NCBI GenBank assembly: GCA_902538185.1
Contig: CACBED010000002.1
Location: 1 to 58,958 of the forward strand
Length of the DNA: 58,958 nt
From: an uncultured OCS116 cluster bacterium
Lineage (GTDB): Bacteria > Pseudomonadota > Alphaproteobacteria > Rhizobiales > TMED25
Direction: 5' to 3'
The position numbers and the translations under genes were made by a program. The notes under the pieces were generated by a model, which saw only the letters and a list, made by a program, of their open reading frames with translations, was not told the DNA's origin and searched no databases. Below, piece after piece: positions 49,249 through 58,958 of this stretch. The stretch's first letter is position 1, and every line of letters starts with the position of its first letter.

Positions 49249-50595
49249 TTATAGTAACATAAGGTTTGGGTTTTCAATTAGTCGCTTCATGAATGCAAGA
49301 AATTTTGCACCAACTGCCCCATCAATTAATCTGTGATCAGCAGTAAGTGTTATAGAAATTAGTTCATCTATATTCACAGCATCGTCAATTATAACTGGAA
49401 CTTTCCGTGATGCTCCAATTGATAGTATTGATGATTGCGGCGGATTAATGATTGATGTGAAACTCTTAATGCCATATGAACCAAGGTTTGAAATTGAAAT
49501 TGTCCCACCTTGATATTCCGATGGGATTAATCTCTTCTCTCGAGCCCTTGAAATAAGATCTTGAATTTCAGTACTAATTTTGTGCAGTCCTTTATTTTCA
49601 ACATTCCTTATGATTGGTGTGATCAGCCCATTCTCTATCGCAACAGCTAAGCCGATATCCGTTGAATTATATGAATGGATTTGATCTCCTTCCCATGATG
49701 CATTTACCTCTGGCGTATGCAACATCGCCATTGAGGTTATTTTAATTAAAAAATGATTGAATGATAATTTTATTTCATCAAGCATATCATCATTCATTTT
49801 TTTTCTCACTTCGTTTAGCTTCTTTATACTTGCGTCAATATTTAGCGTGTATGAGGGTATCGTTGAGTTTGACTGCTGTAATCGTTCTGCGATAACTGAT
49901 CTCATCGTGTCTATCGGTGTCGCAGTATAATTTAAATTATTACCTTCATTTATTATATCAGCCTTTGTTAATGGACTGCTATCTTCAAGTCTCAGCCCGG
50001 ACTCCAAACTTACACCGCTTTCAAGTTTTAAATTATTTCCAACGCTTGTCTGTGTGGACACATTGTCGTCAGGGTTATGGGCCTCAACGTCTTTCTTGAG
50101 TATTCTACCGTTTGGACCTGTTCCACGAATATCTGTGAGCTCTATACCGTTATCTTCGGCAATCCTTTTTGCGATGGGGCTTATAAATATTCTATTTCCA
50201 TCATCGATATCAGTCTCTTTTATGTCAATTTCGTTGACCAATTCTCGAACCACATCTTCACCGCTCTCTTCATCTATGATAGAATTTTCATTATCATCTG
50301 TTGCTTCCATATTCGTGTTGTTACTTGTATCCAAATCTTCAATGGTATCATTTTCAGACTCCAGTATTATGGCTATTGGCTCATTAACTTTTACATCAAC
50401 AGAACCTTCTGCAATCAGTATTTTTCCTAAAATACCCTCGTCCGCTGACTCAAATTCCATTACGGCCTTATCTGTCTCAATTTCAGCAATGATATCACCG
50501 GATAATATCTGATCACCCTCTGCCTTATGCCACTTAACAATATTACCCATTTCCATTGTTGGAGATAATGCTGGCATATAAATAGTTATTGACAT
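49249..50595 (-). CDS. pdhC: pyruvate dehydrogenase complex E2, dihydrolipoamide acetyltransferase
   Basis: N-terminal lipoyl domain [19 protein letters not shown]3-binding ISPIAKRIAEDNGIELTDIRGTGPNGRILKKDV; catalytic LTADHRLIDGAVGAKFL. Confidence 0.95.
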   Translation of the reverse strand: MSITIYMPALSPTMEMGNIVKWHKAEGDQILSGDIIAEIETDKAVMEFESADEGILGKILIAEGSVDVKVNEPIAIILESENDTIEDLDTSNNTNMEATDDNENSIIDEESGEDVVRELVNEIDIKETDIDDGNRIFISPIAKRIAEDNGIELTDIRGTGPNGRILKKDVEAHNPDDNVSTQTSVGNNLKLESGVSLESGLRLEDSSPLTKADIINEGNNLNYTATPIDTMRSVIAERLQQSNSTIPSYTLNIDASIKKLNEVRKKMNDDMLDEIKLSFNHFLIKITSMAMLHTPEVNASWEGDQIHSYNSTDIGLAVAIENGLITPIIRNVENKGLHKISTEIQDLISRAREKRLIPSEYQGGTISISNLGSYGIKSFTSIINPPQSSILSIGASRKVPVIIDDAVNIDELISITLTADHRLIDGAVGAKFLAFMKRLIENPNLMLL

Positions 50596-50605
50596 TTGTA
50601 GCTCC

Positions 50606-51925
50606 TTATTTGACTAAACTTTCAACAATCTTGATCAATTCATCTTCTGATGGCAATGCTAAATTCTCTAAATTCTCTGCGTATGGCATTGGAACGTCTT
50701 TACCTGTAAGGCGTAAAACAGGGGCATCAAGCCAGTCAAAAGCATTTTCCATTATCACAGATGTAATTTCCGATGATACCCCGGATTGTGACCAACCTTG
50801 TTCAACAACAACACATTTATTTGTTTTCCGTATTGAACTGATAATTGCTTTCGTATCTAGTGGTTTAATCGTTCTTAAATCAAGAACCTCACAATCGATA
50901 TTTTTATTGGCTAATTTTTTTGATGCTTCAAGACACATTTTTAGTGAAATGGAATGGGAAATTAAGGTTATATCAGAGCCTTCCTTGAGTATTTTTGCCT
51001 TCCCAATTGGAATTATATCATCATTATCATCGATCATCGGCTCTTGCTCAGAGTATAAGATCTCATTTTCAAGAAAGATGACTGGATTTGGATCTCTGAT
51101 GGCAGCCTTGAGCAGTCCCTTATGATCTCTTGCAGAGAAAGGTGATATAACTTTTAGCCCCGGTATATGTGAAAACCAAGCCGTTAAATCTTGACTGTGC
51201 TGCGCGGCAACTCTTGCTGCCGCTCCATTTGGTCCACGAAATACTATTGGGCAGTTTAGTTGTCCACCGCCCATATAAAGTGTTTTAGCCGCTGAATTGA
51301 TTATATGATCCATTGCCTGAAGAGAAAAATTAAAAGTCATAAATTCTACAACAGGTTTTAATCCAGAAAAAGATGCCCCGATTGCTAAACCTGCAAAACC
51401 ATTTTCGGTAATAGGAGTATCGATTACTCTTGAAGCGCCAAATTCCTGAAGCAAACCCTGAGTTACTTTATAGGCACCCTGATATTCAGCTACTTCTTCG
51501 CCCATCACGAATACATTCTTGTCACTTCGCATCTCTTCAGCAATAGCGTCCCTGATGGCCTCTCGAACCGATATCTTGTCTTGTTTTTTGTCTTGATCAA
51601 TGACTCGGTCTTTTGTGATTTTCTTCTTAGGTTGATCATCTATAGTATTCGTGAATAACTTCCCTTTGAGTTTTTCTGTAGTACTATTTGTTTCAATTAT
51701 TGCTATGGGTGTTTTAACTGCTATTTGATCTTGACCATTTTCGACCAGAAACTCAGATATGATACCTTCAATTTGACTTTCAACTTCCATTGATGCTTTA
51801 TCGGTTTCTATTTCAGCAATTGGGTCACCAATTTTTAGCTGATCACCGACTTTTACAAGCCACTTTGTTAAGGTACCTTCAGTCATACTGGGTGACATTG
51901 CGGGCATGTAAATTTCAGTTTTCAT
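50606..51925 (-). CDS. pdhB: pyruvate dehydrogenase E1 beta with N-terminal lipoyl domain
   Basis: Lipoyl domain [18 protein letters not shown], then [44 protein letters not shown]. Confidence 0.95.
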   Translation of the reverse strand: MKTEIYMPAMSPSMTEGTLTKWLVKVGDQLKIGDPIAEIETDKASMEVESQIEGIISEFLVENGQDQIAVKTPIAIIETNSTTEKLKGKLFTNTIDDQPKKKITKDRVIDQDKKQDKISVREAIRDAIAEEMRSDKNVFVMGEEVAEYQGAYKVTQGLLQEFGASRVIDTPITENGFAGLAIGASFSGLKPVVEFMTFNFSLQAMDHIINSAAKTLYMGGGQLNCPIVFRGPNGAAARVAAQHSQDLTAWFSHIPGLKVISPFSARDHKGLLKAAIRDPNPVIFLENEILYSEQEPMIDDNDDIIPIGKAKILKEGSDITLISHSISLKMCLEASKKLANKNIDCEVLDLRTIKPLDTKAIISSIRKTNKCVVVEQGWSQSGVSSEITSVIMENAFDWLDAPVLRLTGKDVPMPYAENLENLALPSEDELIKIVESLVK

Positions 51926-51933
51926 TACAAATC

Positions 51934-52923
51934 CTATTGGTAGACATCAACAAACAACTCAGACGAATCAGGTAATGGACTATCTGCGGCAAATTGAGCT
52001 GATTGATCAACTATTTGCTTGATTTCAGCATTTAATAATTGTAATTTCTCTTCTGTAAGATAGCTATTCTCGATTATTGAATTCTTAAGGCTCTCTATTG
52101 GGTCAGAGTGATCTCTTACCTCTTTTACCTCATCGCGAGTCCTATATTGCGCAGGATCAGACATTGAATGACCCCTGTACCTATATGTAAGCATTTCTAA
52201 TATGTATGGTCCTTCATTATTTCTAACTTTTGTTACAGCCCTTCTTCCAGCATCTATAACAGACTCAATATCCATGCCATTAACCTGCTCACCTTCAATC
52301 CCAAAACTTATTCCCCTTTGGGATAAATCTTTCTGAGCTGATGAACGTTGCACTGAAGTTCCCATTGCATACCTATTATTTTCTATTACATAAATACAGG
52401 GGAGTTCCCATAATTTAGCCATATTAAAACTTTCATATACCTGACCTTGATTAGCTGCACCATCACCAAAATAAGTCAGGGTAATAGCTTTATTTTTTTT
52501 ATATTTGTTTGAAAATGCCAAACCAGTACCGAGTGGAACAGACGCACCAACAATACCATGTCCACCAAAAAAATTTGCTTCTTTTGAAAACATATGCATT
52601 GAGCCGCCTTTTCCTTTCGAATAACCGTCTGCTCGACCGTAAAGTTCTGCCATAACGCCATTTGGACTCATGCCACAAGCTAGCATATGTCCATGATCTC
52701 GATAAGTGGTGATAACCTGATCACCCTCTCTAATACACATTTGTAGACCCACAACAACAGCTTCCTGCCCTATATATAGATGACAGAAACCCCCTATTTG
52801 ACCAAGCCCATATGACTGCCCGGCTTTTTCCTCGAATCTTCTAATTAAAAGCATCCTCTTGTATGCTTCAATTGCATCAGATTTAGATAGTTTTCTGTTG
52901 GTTTTTTTAGTTCTATTTATCAT
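51934..52923 (-). CDS. pdhA: pyruvate dehydrogenase E1 alpha
   Basis: [93 protein letters not shown]. Confidence 0.96.
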   Translation of the reverse strand: MINRTKKTNRKLSKSDAIEAYKRMLLIRRFEEKAGQSYGLGQIGGFCHLYIGQEAVVVGLQMCIREGDQVITTYRDHGHMLACGMSPNGVMAELYGRADGYSKGKGGSMHMFSKEANFFGGHGIVGASVPLGTGLAFSNKYKKNKAITLTYFGDGAANQGQVYESFNMAKLWELPCIYVIENNRYAMGTSVQRSSAQKDLSQRGISFGIEGEQVNGMDIESVIDAGRRAVTKVRNNEGPYILEMLTYRYRGHSMSDPAQYRTRDEVKEVRDHSDPIESLKNSIIENSYLTEEKLQLLNAEIKQIVDQSAQFAADSPLPDSSELFVDVYQ

Positions 52924-52985
52924 AAAGAAAGTACTTAATGTTTATATTATACATATATAATTATTACAAATATACAAAATTGGCA

Positions 52986-53011
52986 AAAATTAGAATGATC
53001 GTTCGAATTTT
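52986..53011 (-). terminator. Imperfect 26-nt palindrome between ftsB and pdhA; possible terminator or operator
   Basis: AAAATTAGAATGATCGTTCGAATTTT. On the minus strand AAAATTCGAACGATCATTCTAATTTT followed by further T, after the ftsB stop and about 60 nt before pdhA. Confidence 0.35.
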
Positions 53012-53021
53012 GTTAATTAAA

Positions 53022-53324
53022 TTACTTAACTATAATAATTTCTTCCGGGTGTGCATAATATAATATCTTTTTTGCTTTCTCTTGTAACATATCAGCGTCT
53101 ATATTTTTCTCTAATAGAGATATATGTTTTTCCAACAAAAGCCTTTCCTCTTTTACCCCGGCCAAATCAGCATGTAATTCATTTAACTGACTTTTGAGAA
53201 CTGCATTTTTAGACAGACCCGAGTCGCCTATAAAAGTGTGATAGGAAATATACCCGAGAAAAAAAACTAACAATAATGGCAGCAGCAACTTTAAGGCATA
53301 TTTTTTTAATCTAAGCACTAGCAT
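53022..53324 (-). CDS. FtsB/DivIC-family septum protein
   Basis: About 100 aa, one N-terminal TM then a coiled coil (LNELHADLAGVKEERLLLEKHISLLEKNIDADMLQEKAKKILYYAHPEEIIIV); eno-ftsB-pdhA order. Confidence 0.88.
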   Translation of the reverse strand: MLVLRLKKYALKLLLPLLLVFFLGYISYHTFIGDSGLSKNAVLKSQLNELHADLAGVKEERLLLEKHISLLEKNIDADMLQEKAKKILYYAHPEEIIIVK

Positions 53325-53358
53325 AAATATTTTGTATTAGATAAATTTTAAGATTTAA

Positions 53359-54639
53359 TTAAATATATTTACTAAATTCACTCAGACCGGGATAGTAACA
53401 TCTATCACCAAGCTCTTCTTCAATTCTTAATAATTGATTATATTTCGCAGTGCGATCGGATCTAGACAGGGAACCAGTTTTTATCTGACCTGCATTAGTC
53501 GCAACTGATAAATCAGCGATTGTTGTGTCTTCAGTTTCACCGGATCTATGTGATATAACACAAGAGTAATCATGGCTCTTTGCTATATCAATTGCATTTA
53601 GTGTTTCTGTAAGTGTTCCTATTTGGTTAACCTTAATGAGTATTGAATTTGCAACATCTGAATTTATTCCCTTTAAAAATCTCTGTTCGTTCGTAACAAA
53701 CAAGTCATCACCAACTAACTGACACTTACCGCCGATTGAGCTTGTTAATTTTTTCCAACCGTCCCAATCATCCTCAGACATCGCATCTTCAATTGAGATT
53801 ATTGGATAATCTTTTATTAATTGTTCATAAAAATTGATCATACCTTCAACGGTTTCTGCTTCTCCTTGAGGCTCGATTTGATATTTATCATCGTCAAAGA
53901 ATTCACTCGAGGCAGCATCTAGTGCAAGAAAAATATCTTTACCGCTGGTATAGCCAGCATCAGAAATTGACTTGATAATAATTTCTATTGCATCTCTTGC
54001 GCTCGCGAGATTTGGAGCGAAGCCACCTTCGTCACCAATAGATGTACCTAGTGATTTTAATTTGAGGTTTTCTTTCAGATATTTGAACACTTCAGCACCT
54101 GCCCTCAGAGACTCCCGGAATGAATTAAAATTAGCAGGAATTATCATAAATTCTTGTATGTTAATAGGATTATCCGCATGGGCTCCTCCATTTAAAATAT
54201 TCATCATAGGCACTGGTAATTTAAAATCTTTACTATCTGCTAGATATTCATACAGTTTTTTATTTTCATATATTGAAGCTGCTTTTGCAATTGCGATAGA
54301 TACAGCTAATATTGCATTTGCACCAAGTCTACTCTTATTTTCTGTACCATCTAAATCAACTAAAATTTTATCAATATCCGACTGGTTGAATGGACTTAAG
54401 CCAGTTAGGGACTCATTGATTTCCGTATTGATGTTATAAACAGCTTTCATTACACCCATACCTTTATATCTATCATCACCGTCCCGTAATTCTACGGCCT
54501 CATGTATTCCAGTTGAAGCTCCAGAAGGTACAGAATATCGTGACTGAACACCGTTATTTAAAATAACATCTGCTTCAACCGTAGGGTTTCCCCTACTGTC
54601 TAATATCTCACGCCCTATAATCTTTAATATTTTTGACAT
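53359..54639 (-). CDS. eno: enolase
   Basis: [100 protein letters not shown]. Start trimmed from 54684. Confidence 0.97.
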   Translation of the reverse strand: MSKILKIIGREILDSRGNPTVEADVILNNGVQSRYSVPSGASTGIHEAVELRDGDDRYKGMGVMKAVYNINTEINESLTGLSPFNQSDIDKILVDLDGTENKSRLGANAILAVSIAIAKAASIYENKKLYEYLADSKDFKLPVPMMNILNGGAHADNPINIQEFMIIPANFNSFRESLRAGAEVFKYLKENLKLKSLGTSIGDEGGFAPNLASARDAIEIIIKSISDAGYTSGKDIFLALDAASSEFFDDDKYQIEPQGEAETVEGMINFYEQLIKDYPIISIEDAMSEDDWDGWKKLTSSIGGKCQLVGDDLFVTNEQRFLKGINSDVANSILIKVNQIGTLTETLNAIDIAKSHDYSCVISHRSGETEDTTIADLSVATNAGQIKTGSLSRSDRTAKYNQLLRIEEELGDRCYYPGLSEFSKYI

Positions 54640-54652
54640 TCCTTCACCTATT

Positions 54653-55477
54653 CTAACTCTTGAAATTTTTCGATAACTTATCAAATTGTATTAACTTTTT
54701 CGCGAGCAAATGGAACTCATTTAAGTCAAGCTGATTATCTGCATCTGATATGGCTGCTGGTGGGCTGTTATGAACTTCAGCGAATACGGCTGATACACCG
54801 ATTGAAACGGCTGCAGTTGATAATGACTCTATAAATTCCTTTTGACCTCCACTACTCTCTCCACCACCAGGTAATTGGACTGAATGTGTGGCATCAAAAA
54901 TTATTGGAAAATCAAGTTTTTTCATGATTTCGATAGATCGAAAATCTACAACTAGATTGTTGTAACCAAAACTATACCCTCTTTCCGTTAGGCATATATT
55001 AGCATTGGACTGAGAAAGTATTTTTTCTGCTGAGTATTTTATATCCCATGGTGACATAAATTGAGATTTTTTAATATTCACAGGCTTCTGTGTATTTGCA
55101 GCAGCTAAAATTAAGTCTGTTTGCCTTGCAAGGAAAGCAGGTATTTGCAAAACATCGACATAATCTTTAATAATATCACACTGCTCAGGTTCATGCACAT
55201 CAGTTAATATTGGTAGACCAGTTTCTTCTTTGATTGTCTCGAATATATCCAATGAATCATCTAAACCAACACCTCTTTTTGATTTAATACTCGTTCTATT
55301 TGCTTTATCAAAAGAGCTTTTAAATATAAGTCCTACATCAAGTTCAGTTGATATTTTCTTTAAACTGCGCGCCATTGATAACGCATGTGACCTAGACTCC
55401 ATTGCACATGGACCTGCTATAAATACTAAAGGTCCATTATTTGATATTTCTAGTTTACCTATTTTTATTGAGCTCAA
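54653..55477 (-). CDS. kdsA: 3-deoxy-D-manno-octulosonate 8-phosphate synthase
   Basis: [67 protein letters not shown]. Confidence 0.96.
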   Translation of the reverse strand: MSSIKIGKLEISNNGPLVFIAGPCAMESRSHALSMARSLKKISTELDVGLIFKSSFDKANRTSIKSKRGVGLDDSLDIFETIKEETGLPILTDVHEPEQCDIIKDYVDVLQIPAFLARQTDLILAAANTQKPVNIKKSQFMSPWDIKYSAEKILSQSNANICLTERGYSFGYNNLVVDFRSIEIMKKLDFPIIFDATHSVQLPGGGESSGGQKEFIESLSTAAVSIGVSAVFAEVHNSPPAAISDADNQLDLNEFHLLAKKLIQFDKLSKNFKS

Positions 55478-55491
55478 TATGAATCTCCTTT

Positions 55492-56565
55492 TTAAAATAT
55501 GTGAACAAACCGCTCATCTACAGTTAGTCCAATATTATCATTAATTCTGATAGACGATATACCGGGAACAGTAATTTTTACAATATCTTCTGAATCTATT
55601 GGCGTTAGTTGAATTCTTGTATTTTCCCCTGTAAAGTCAATCTGCTTTACAATATAGCAATTTTTTTTTGAAGGTGCTGCCAGGTTAAAGGCTTGATCCC
55701 TAATAAGTACCTTTACTTCATTACCCTCGTCAATATTCGTAACGCTAAACTCCCCAAATGGCGTTTGCGCTTTTTTGTTCTGAACCTTTGTTTTGTAAGT
55801 ATTTACATTCGAGAATGTGCTGACTGTATAGTCATTTATAGGTTTAAAAATTAGTTCATCATTAGAACCAATTTGGATTATCTTCCCATCTCTCATTAGA
55901 GCAATCCTATCCCCCATTAGCATCGCTTCTTCTGGATCGTGTGTAACCAAAACTACAGCAGATTCACTATTTCTTAAAACAGAAATTGTTTCCTCTCTAA
56001 TATACTCCCTTAACGATCTATCCAAGCCCGAAAATGGTTCATCCATGAGAAGTATTATAGGCTCAGGTGCAGTTGCTCTTGCAAGGGCAACTCTTTGCTG
56101 TTCTCCGCCTGATAACTCATGAGGATATTTTTCGGAATAATGTATAAGACCGAGATCCATCAGTACTTTATCAATTTTTAATTTTTTTTGTAGCTTATTT
56201 AAATCTTTTAGCCCATATGCAATATTTTGATACACAGTCATGTGAGGAAATAATGCATAATCTTGGAAAATTAGACTGATCGGCCTTGACTCTGGGGGTA
56301 TATTAATCTTGCTTGATGAAATAGGCTCTTCATTGATGAAAATTTCACCTACATCTTGTTTGTCTAAACCGCTTAATACTCGTAACAGTGAAGTCTTGCC
56401 ACAACCAGAGTCACCTAAAAGACAGAGAACTTCACCTGGGAAAAGACTAAATGAAACATCATCAAGTATCTTATTATCACCATTTGTCCATGATATGGAA
56501 TCAACGCGTAATCTTGGAGCGCACAAGTAATTTACAATTTTTTTCATAACTTTTTTATTACCCAT
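55492..56565 (-). CDS. ABC transporter ATP-binding protein (Fe3+/spermidine type, FbpC/PotA-like), orphan in window
   Basis: LLGDSGCGKTSLLRVLSG, LSGGEQQRVALARATAPEPIILLMDEPFSGLD, C-terminal TOBE-like region. Confidence 0.87.
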   Translation of the reverse strand: MGNKKVMKKIVNYLCAPRLRVDSISWTNGDNKILDDVSFSLFPGEVLCLLGDSGCGKTSLLRVLSGLDKQDVGEIFINEEPISSSKINIPPESRPISLIFQDYALFPHMTVYQNIAYGLKDLNKLQKKLKIDKVLMDLGLIHYSEKYPHELSGGEQQRVALARATAPEPIILLMDEPFSGLDRSLREYIREETISVLRNSESAVVLVTHDPEEAMLMGDRIALMRDGKIIQIGSNDELIFKPINDYTVSTFSNVNTYKTKVQNKKAQTPFGEFSVTNIDEGNEVKVLIRDQAFNLAAPSKKNCYIVKQIDFTGENTRIQLTPIDSEDIVKITVPGISSIRINDNIGLTVDERFVHIF

Positions 56566-57177
56566 TCATGAGCTATCTTCATACCCAGAGAGTAGGCCCT
56601 CTCTCCTAAGCTCACTAAGTTTTGGCAGATCATTTATATCACTAAGATTAAAATCTAAAAGAAACTTTTTTGTTGTTTTATATACCAATGGACGGCCGGG
56701 AACATCTTTTTTTCCAGAAATTTCAATCCAATTATATCCAAGTAGAACATCCAGTGAACCCTTACTTGAGGACACGCCCCTTATCTCCTCAATTTCAGAT
56801 CTTGTTGTGGGCTGATGATAAGCAATTATTGCGAGTGTTTCTTTCGCCGCTTTCGAGAGATCACGCGTTTCTTCGAATTCATCCACTAAGGCGGCCTTGA
56901 TCATTGGTGAAGTTTGAAAAATACAATAATTATCGTTATATTCAAAATTCACACCCCGATTATCATAATGTGCTCTAAGTTTATCCATGAGCTCACGTAG
57001 GTAAGCCTTATCTGTCTTTGAGATTTTAGTTAGAAGATATTCTATATGAATTGGCTCTCTACTTGCAAAAACTATTGCCTCTATAATATGCAAATCATCG
57101 AATTCAGCCACAGCATCATTGTTTAAGACTCTAACATTTGACTTAAGACCAAGTTTTGTCAAAAAATTTTTTTTCAT
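56566..57177 (-). CDS. scpB: segregation and condensation protein B
   Basis: IIEAIVFASREPIHIEYL; ETLAIIAYHQPTTRSEIEEIRGVSSSKGSLDVLL. Confidence 0.93.
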   Translation of the reverse strand: MKKNFLTKLGLKSNVRVLNNDAVAEFDDLHIIEAIVFASREPIHIEYLLTKISKTDKAYLRELMDKLRAHYDNRGVNFEYNDNYCIFQTSPMIKAALVDEFEETRDLSKAAKETLAIIAYHQPTTRSEIEEIRGVSSSKGSLDVLLGYNWIEISGKKDVPGRPLVYKTTKKFLLDFNLSDINDLPKLSELRREGLLSGYEDSS

Positions 57178-57182
57178 ATTGT

Positions 57183-57938
57183 CTAATCGTTACCTATTTT
57201 TTTGATAAGTATTTCTCCAAATTGTTTCTCTTGTTTCGTATGAGCTTTTTGTTCGTTTACCATATCTAAAAGAACACTAAAGGCACTAGCAGCGATACTT
57301 CTATCATTTTCGGTATATTTATTTTCGCTTACAAGTCGGAAGAAGTTCGCCCATCCAGATATCTTCTGGAAAATATTAGAAAGCAAGTTTTTTGCGTTAT
57401 CTAATGCGAGATAATCTAATTTAAATATTGATATCGACTCCGGCACTCTATCATCTTGCCTATTTATATACGATTTAATGAGATCGAAAATAGACGCATT
57501 ATAAATTAGTTTAGTAACCTCATCAAACTCCTCCGGTATCCCCCTTAAAAACATATCTCTATTTACAATTGGCTTTTCAAAAAGTAATAGGGAGGCAGTT
57601 TTCATTGCATCTAAGCGTTGTATTCTATGCCTAAGTTGTCCTGCTAATTCTTCAGCTGTATACTCTTCTTCCTCATCAATTGGTTCATCTGGTAACAACA
57701 ACTTACTCTTAAGATAAGCAAGCCAAGCAGCCATTACTAAATAATCAGCGGCGATATCTATTTTTAGAGCAGCCTGGCTGTTGATGTAGTTTATGTACTG
57801 CTGTGCCAATTCAAATACTGAGATTTCTTTTAAGTCTACCTTCTGACTTCGCGCCAAGCTAAGCAAAAGATCAATTGGGCCTTCAAATCCCTCAATATCT
57901 ATTATTAAATGATTTTTTACTTCTAAAACGCTACTCAC
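57183..57938 (-). CDS. scpA: segregation and condensation protein A
   Basis: IDIEGFEGPIDLLLSLARSQKVDLKEISVFELAQQYINYI; DYLVMAAWLAYLKSKLLLP. Confidence 0.94.
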   Translation of the reverse strand: MSSVLEVKNHLIIDIEGFEGPIDLLLSLARSQKVDLKEISVFELAQQYINYINSQAALKIDIAADYLVMAAWLAYLKSKLLLPDEPIDEEEEYTAEELAGQLRHRIQRLDAMKTASLLLFEKPIVNRDMFLRGIPEEFDEVTKLIYNASIFDLIKSYINRQDDRVPESISIFKLDYLALDNAKNLLSNIFQKISGWANFFRLVSENKYTENDRSIAASAFSVLLDMVNEQKAHTKQEKQFGEILIKKIGND

Positions 57939-57941
57939 TAT

Positions 57942-58958
57942 TCAAGAGCCCACATTAATATTATTATTCTTTAATATAGAATAGTATTCTTCAAAAACAT
58001 TATCAATATTTTGAAAATCCTCATCTTTCTTCGCTGATTTAAAATGATTCACACCCAAATTAATGATATTCAACTCTATTTGATCAACTTTATGAAGAAA
58101 TTTTATAAAATTTTCATTATTCCCAGAACAATCTAGTACAAGATTGCAGCCAGCATTATAGGCATTTAGGACTCTTGATTCGTGATTACCCTCCAGCGCT
58201 TGCATATTAATATCATCTGTAATAATTAAACCACCAAAGCCAGTAATAGATCGAATCATTTTAATTGCTTTTTTTGAAATGGTGACTGGACGATCAGATA
58301 TAGATGAGAACTTGATATGCGCTGTCATAGCAATCGGCATACTATTAAATTTAATAAATGGTTGAAAATCATGATCGATTAGCTCGTCAATCGGATCATT
58401 TATAGTCGGTAATTCAATATGACTATCAAGACTTGATCTCCCATGCCCCGGTATGTGCTTTAGTATTGGAACAATAGAACCTTGTTGAAACCCTTTTATC
58501 ATTTCATTAGCAAGTTGATAGACTATATTTGCGTCTGATGAAAAAATTCGCTCGATAAGAATATTGCTTGTATTACGATGCCTAATATCAATACATGGTG
58601 CACAATTTATATCAATTCCCACATCCACTAAATCATTGGCAATTAACCTTCCAACAAGATAAGATAATCTATTCGCGGCTGGGGCCGATTTTTTACAAAG
58701 ATCGCCAATCTGTCTATATGTGGGGTAGCGTTTCCAGTGCGGAATATCTAATCTTTGTACCTTGCCACCCTCTTGATCTATGAGGATATGTATGTCCTCC
58801 CTAACCTTTTCTTTTATTTCATTTATTAATTTTTTTAATTGTACTTTGTTGACTATATTGCGCGTGAATAGTATTAGCCCATATGGGTTTATTTCATTTA
58901 GAATACTCACTTCAGATTGGGATAAACTGCTTGAATTTATACCAAGAACTAATGGAGA
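57942..58958 (-). CDS. nagZ: beta-N-acetylhexosaminidase (N-terminus cut by window edge)
   Basis: GLILFTRNIV, LIDQEGGKVQRLD, PILKHIPGHGRSSLDSH, MTAHIKFSSI, FGGLIITDDINMQAL. The frame stays open through the window end (SPLVLGINSSSLSQSE|VSILNE), so GTG 58910 is not the true start. Confidence 0.93.
   Translation of the reverse strand, partial: SPLVLGINSSSLSQSEVSILNEINPYGLILFTRNIVNKVQLKKLINEIKEKVREDIHILIDQEGGKVQRLDIPHWKRYPTYRQIGDLCKKSAPAANRLSYLVGRLIANDLVDVGIDINCAPCIDIRHRNTSNILIERIFSSDANIVYQLANEMIKGFQQGSIVPILKHIPGHGRSSLDSHIELPTINDPIDELIDHDFQPFIKFNSMPIAMTAHIKFSSISDRPVTISKKAIKMIRSITGFGGLIITDDINMQALEGNHESRVLNAYNAGCNLVLDCSGNNENFIKFLHKVDQIELNIINLGVNHFKSAKKDEDFQNIDNVFEEYYSILKNNNINVGS

Noticed and set aside
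50054-50512. 152-aa and overlapping 117-aa plus-strand ORFs
   Set aside because: Antisense to pdhC coding sequence (lipoyl and linker regions), Ser-rich shadow translation.

Overview
AT-rich, compact window that looks like a chromosomal segment of a streamlined marine-type alphaproteobacterium. The lineage is inferred from gene order and protein character, not from any search. Left part (1-30 kb) is accessory or lineage-variable: (i) the 3' end of a Calx-beta repeat / Ig-like / autotransporter-barrel surface protein; (ii) an oxidoreductase gene sandwiched between two near-identical tRNA-Ser genes; (iii) an aapJQMP-type amino acid ABC transporter; (iv) a putative catabolic neighbourhood (aldehyde dehydrogenase, RidA, three alpha/beta hydrolases, an AhpD-like protein, a PPOX flavoprotein, AzlCD); (v) a back-to-back TctCAB, LVIVD beta-propeller, Liv-type ABC and half-size ABC exporter block. 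Right part (30-59 kb) is conserved alphaproteobacterial core: rlpA-tmk-holB-metG-tatD-MBL, hflX-trkA-ntrX-ntrY-ntrC-ntrB, ispDF-cinA/pncC, coq10-lipA-lpd-pdhCBA-ftsB-eno-kdsA, scpBA-nagZ. Several usual neighbours (hfq, dusB, a dac gene, tatABC) are absent from their expected positions. I saw no CRISPR array, transposase, integrase, prophage or recognisable defence island. The most noteworthy signals are: three independent solute-binding-protein genes each followed within about 25 nt by a strong 4-nt-loop stem-loop; an NtrX lacking the GAFTGA motif and with a substituted Walker B; the tRNA-mRNA-tRNA sandwich; and the uncharacterised LVIVD/TctCAB/ABC and hydrolase neighbourhood. I do not see decisive evidence of a wholly new system.
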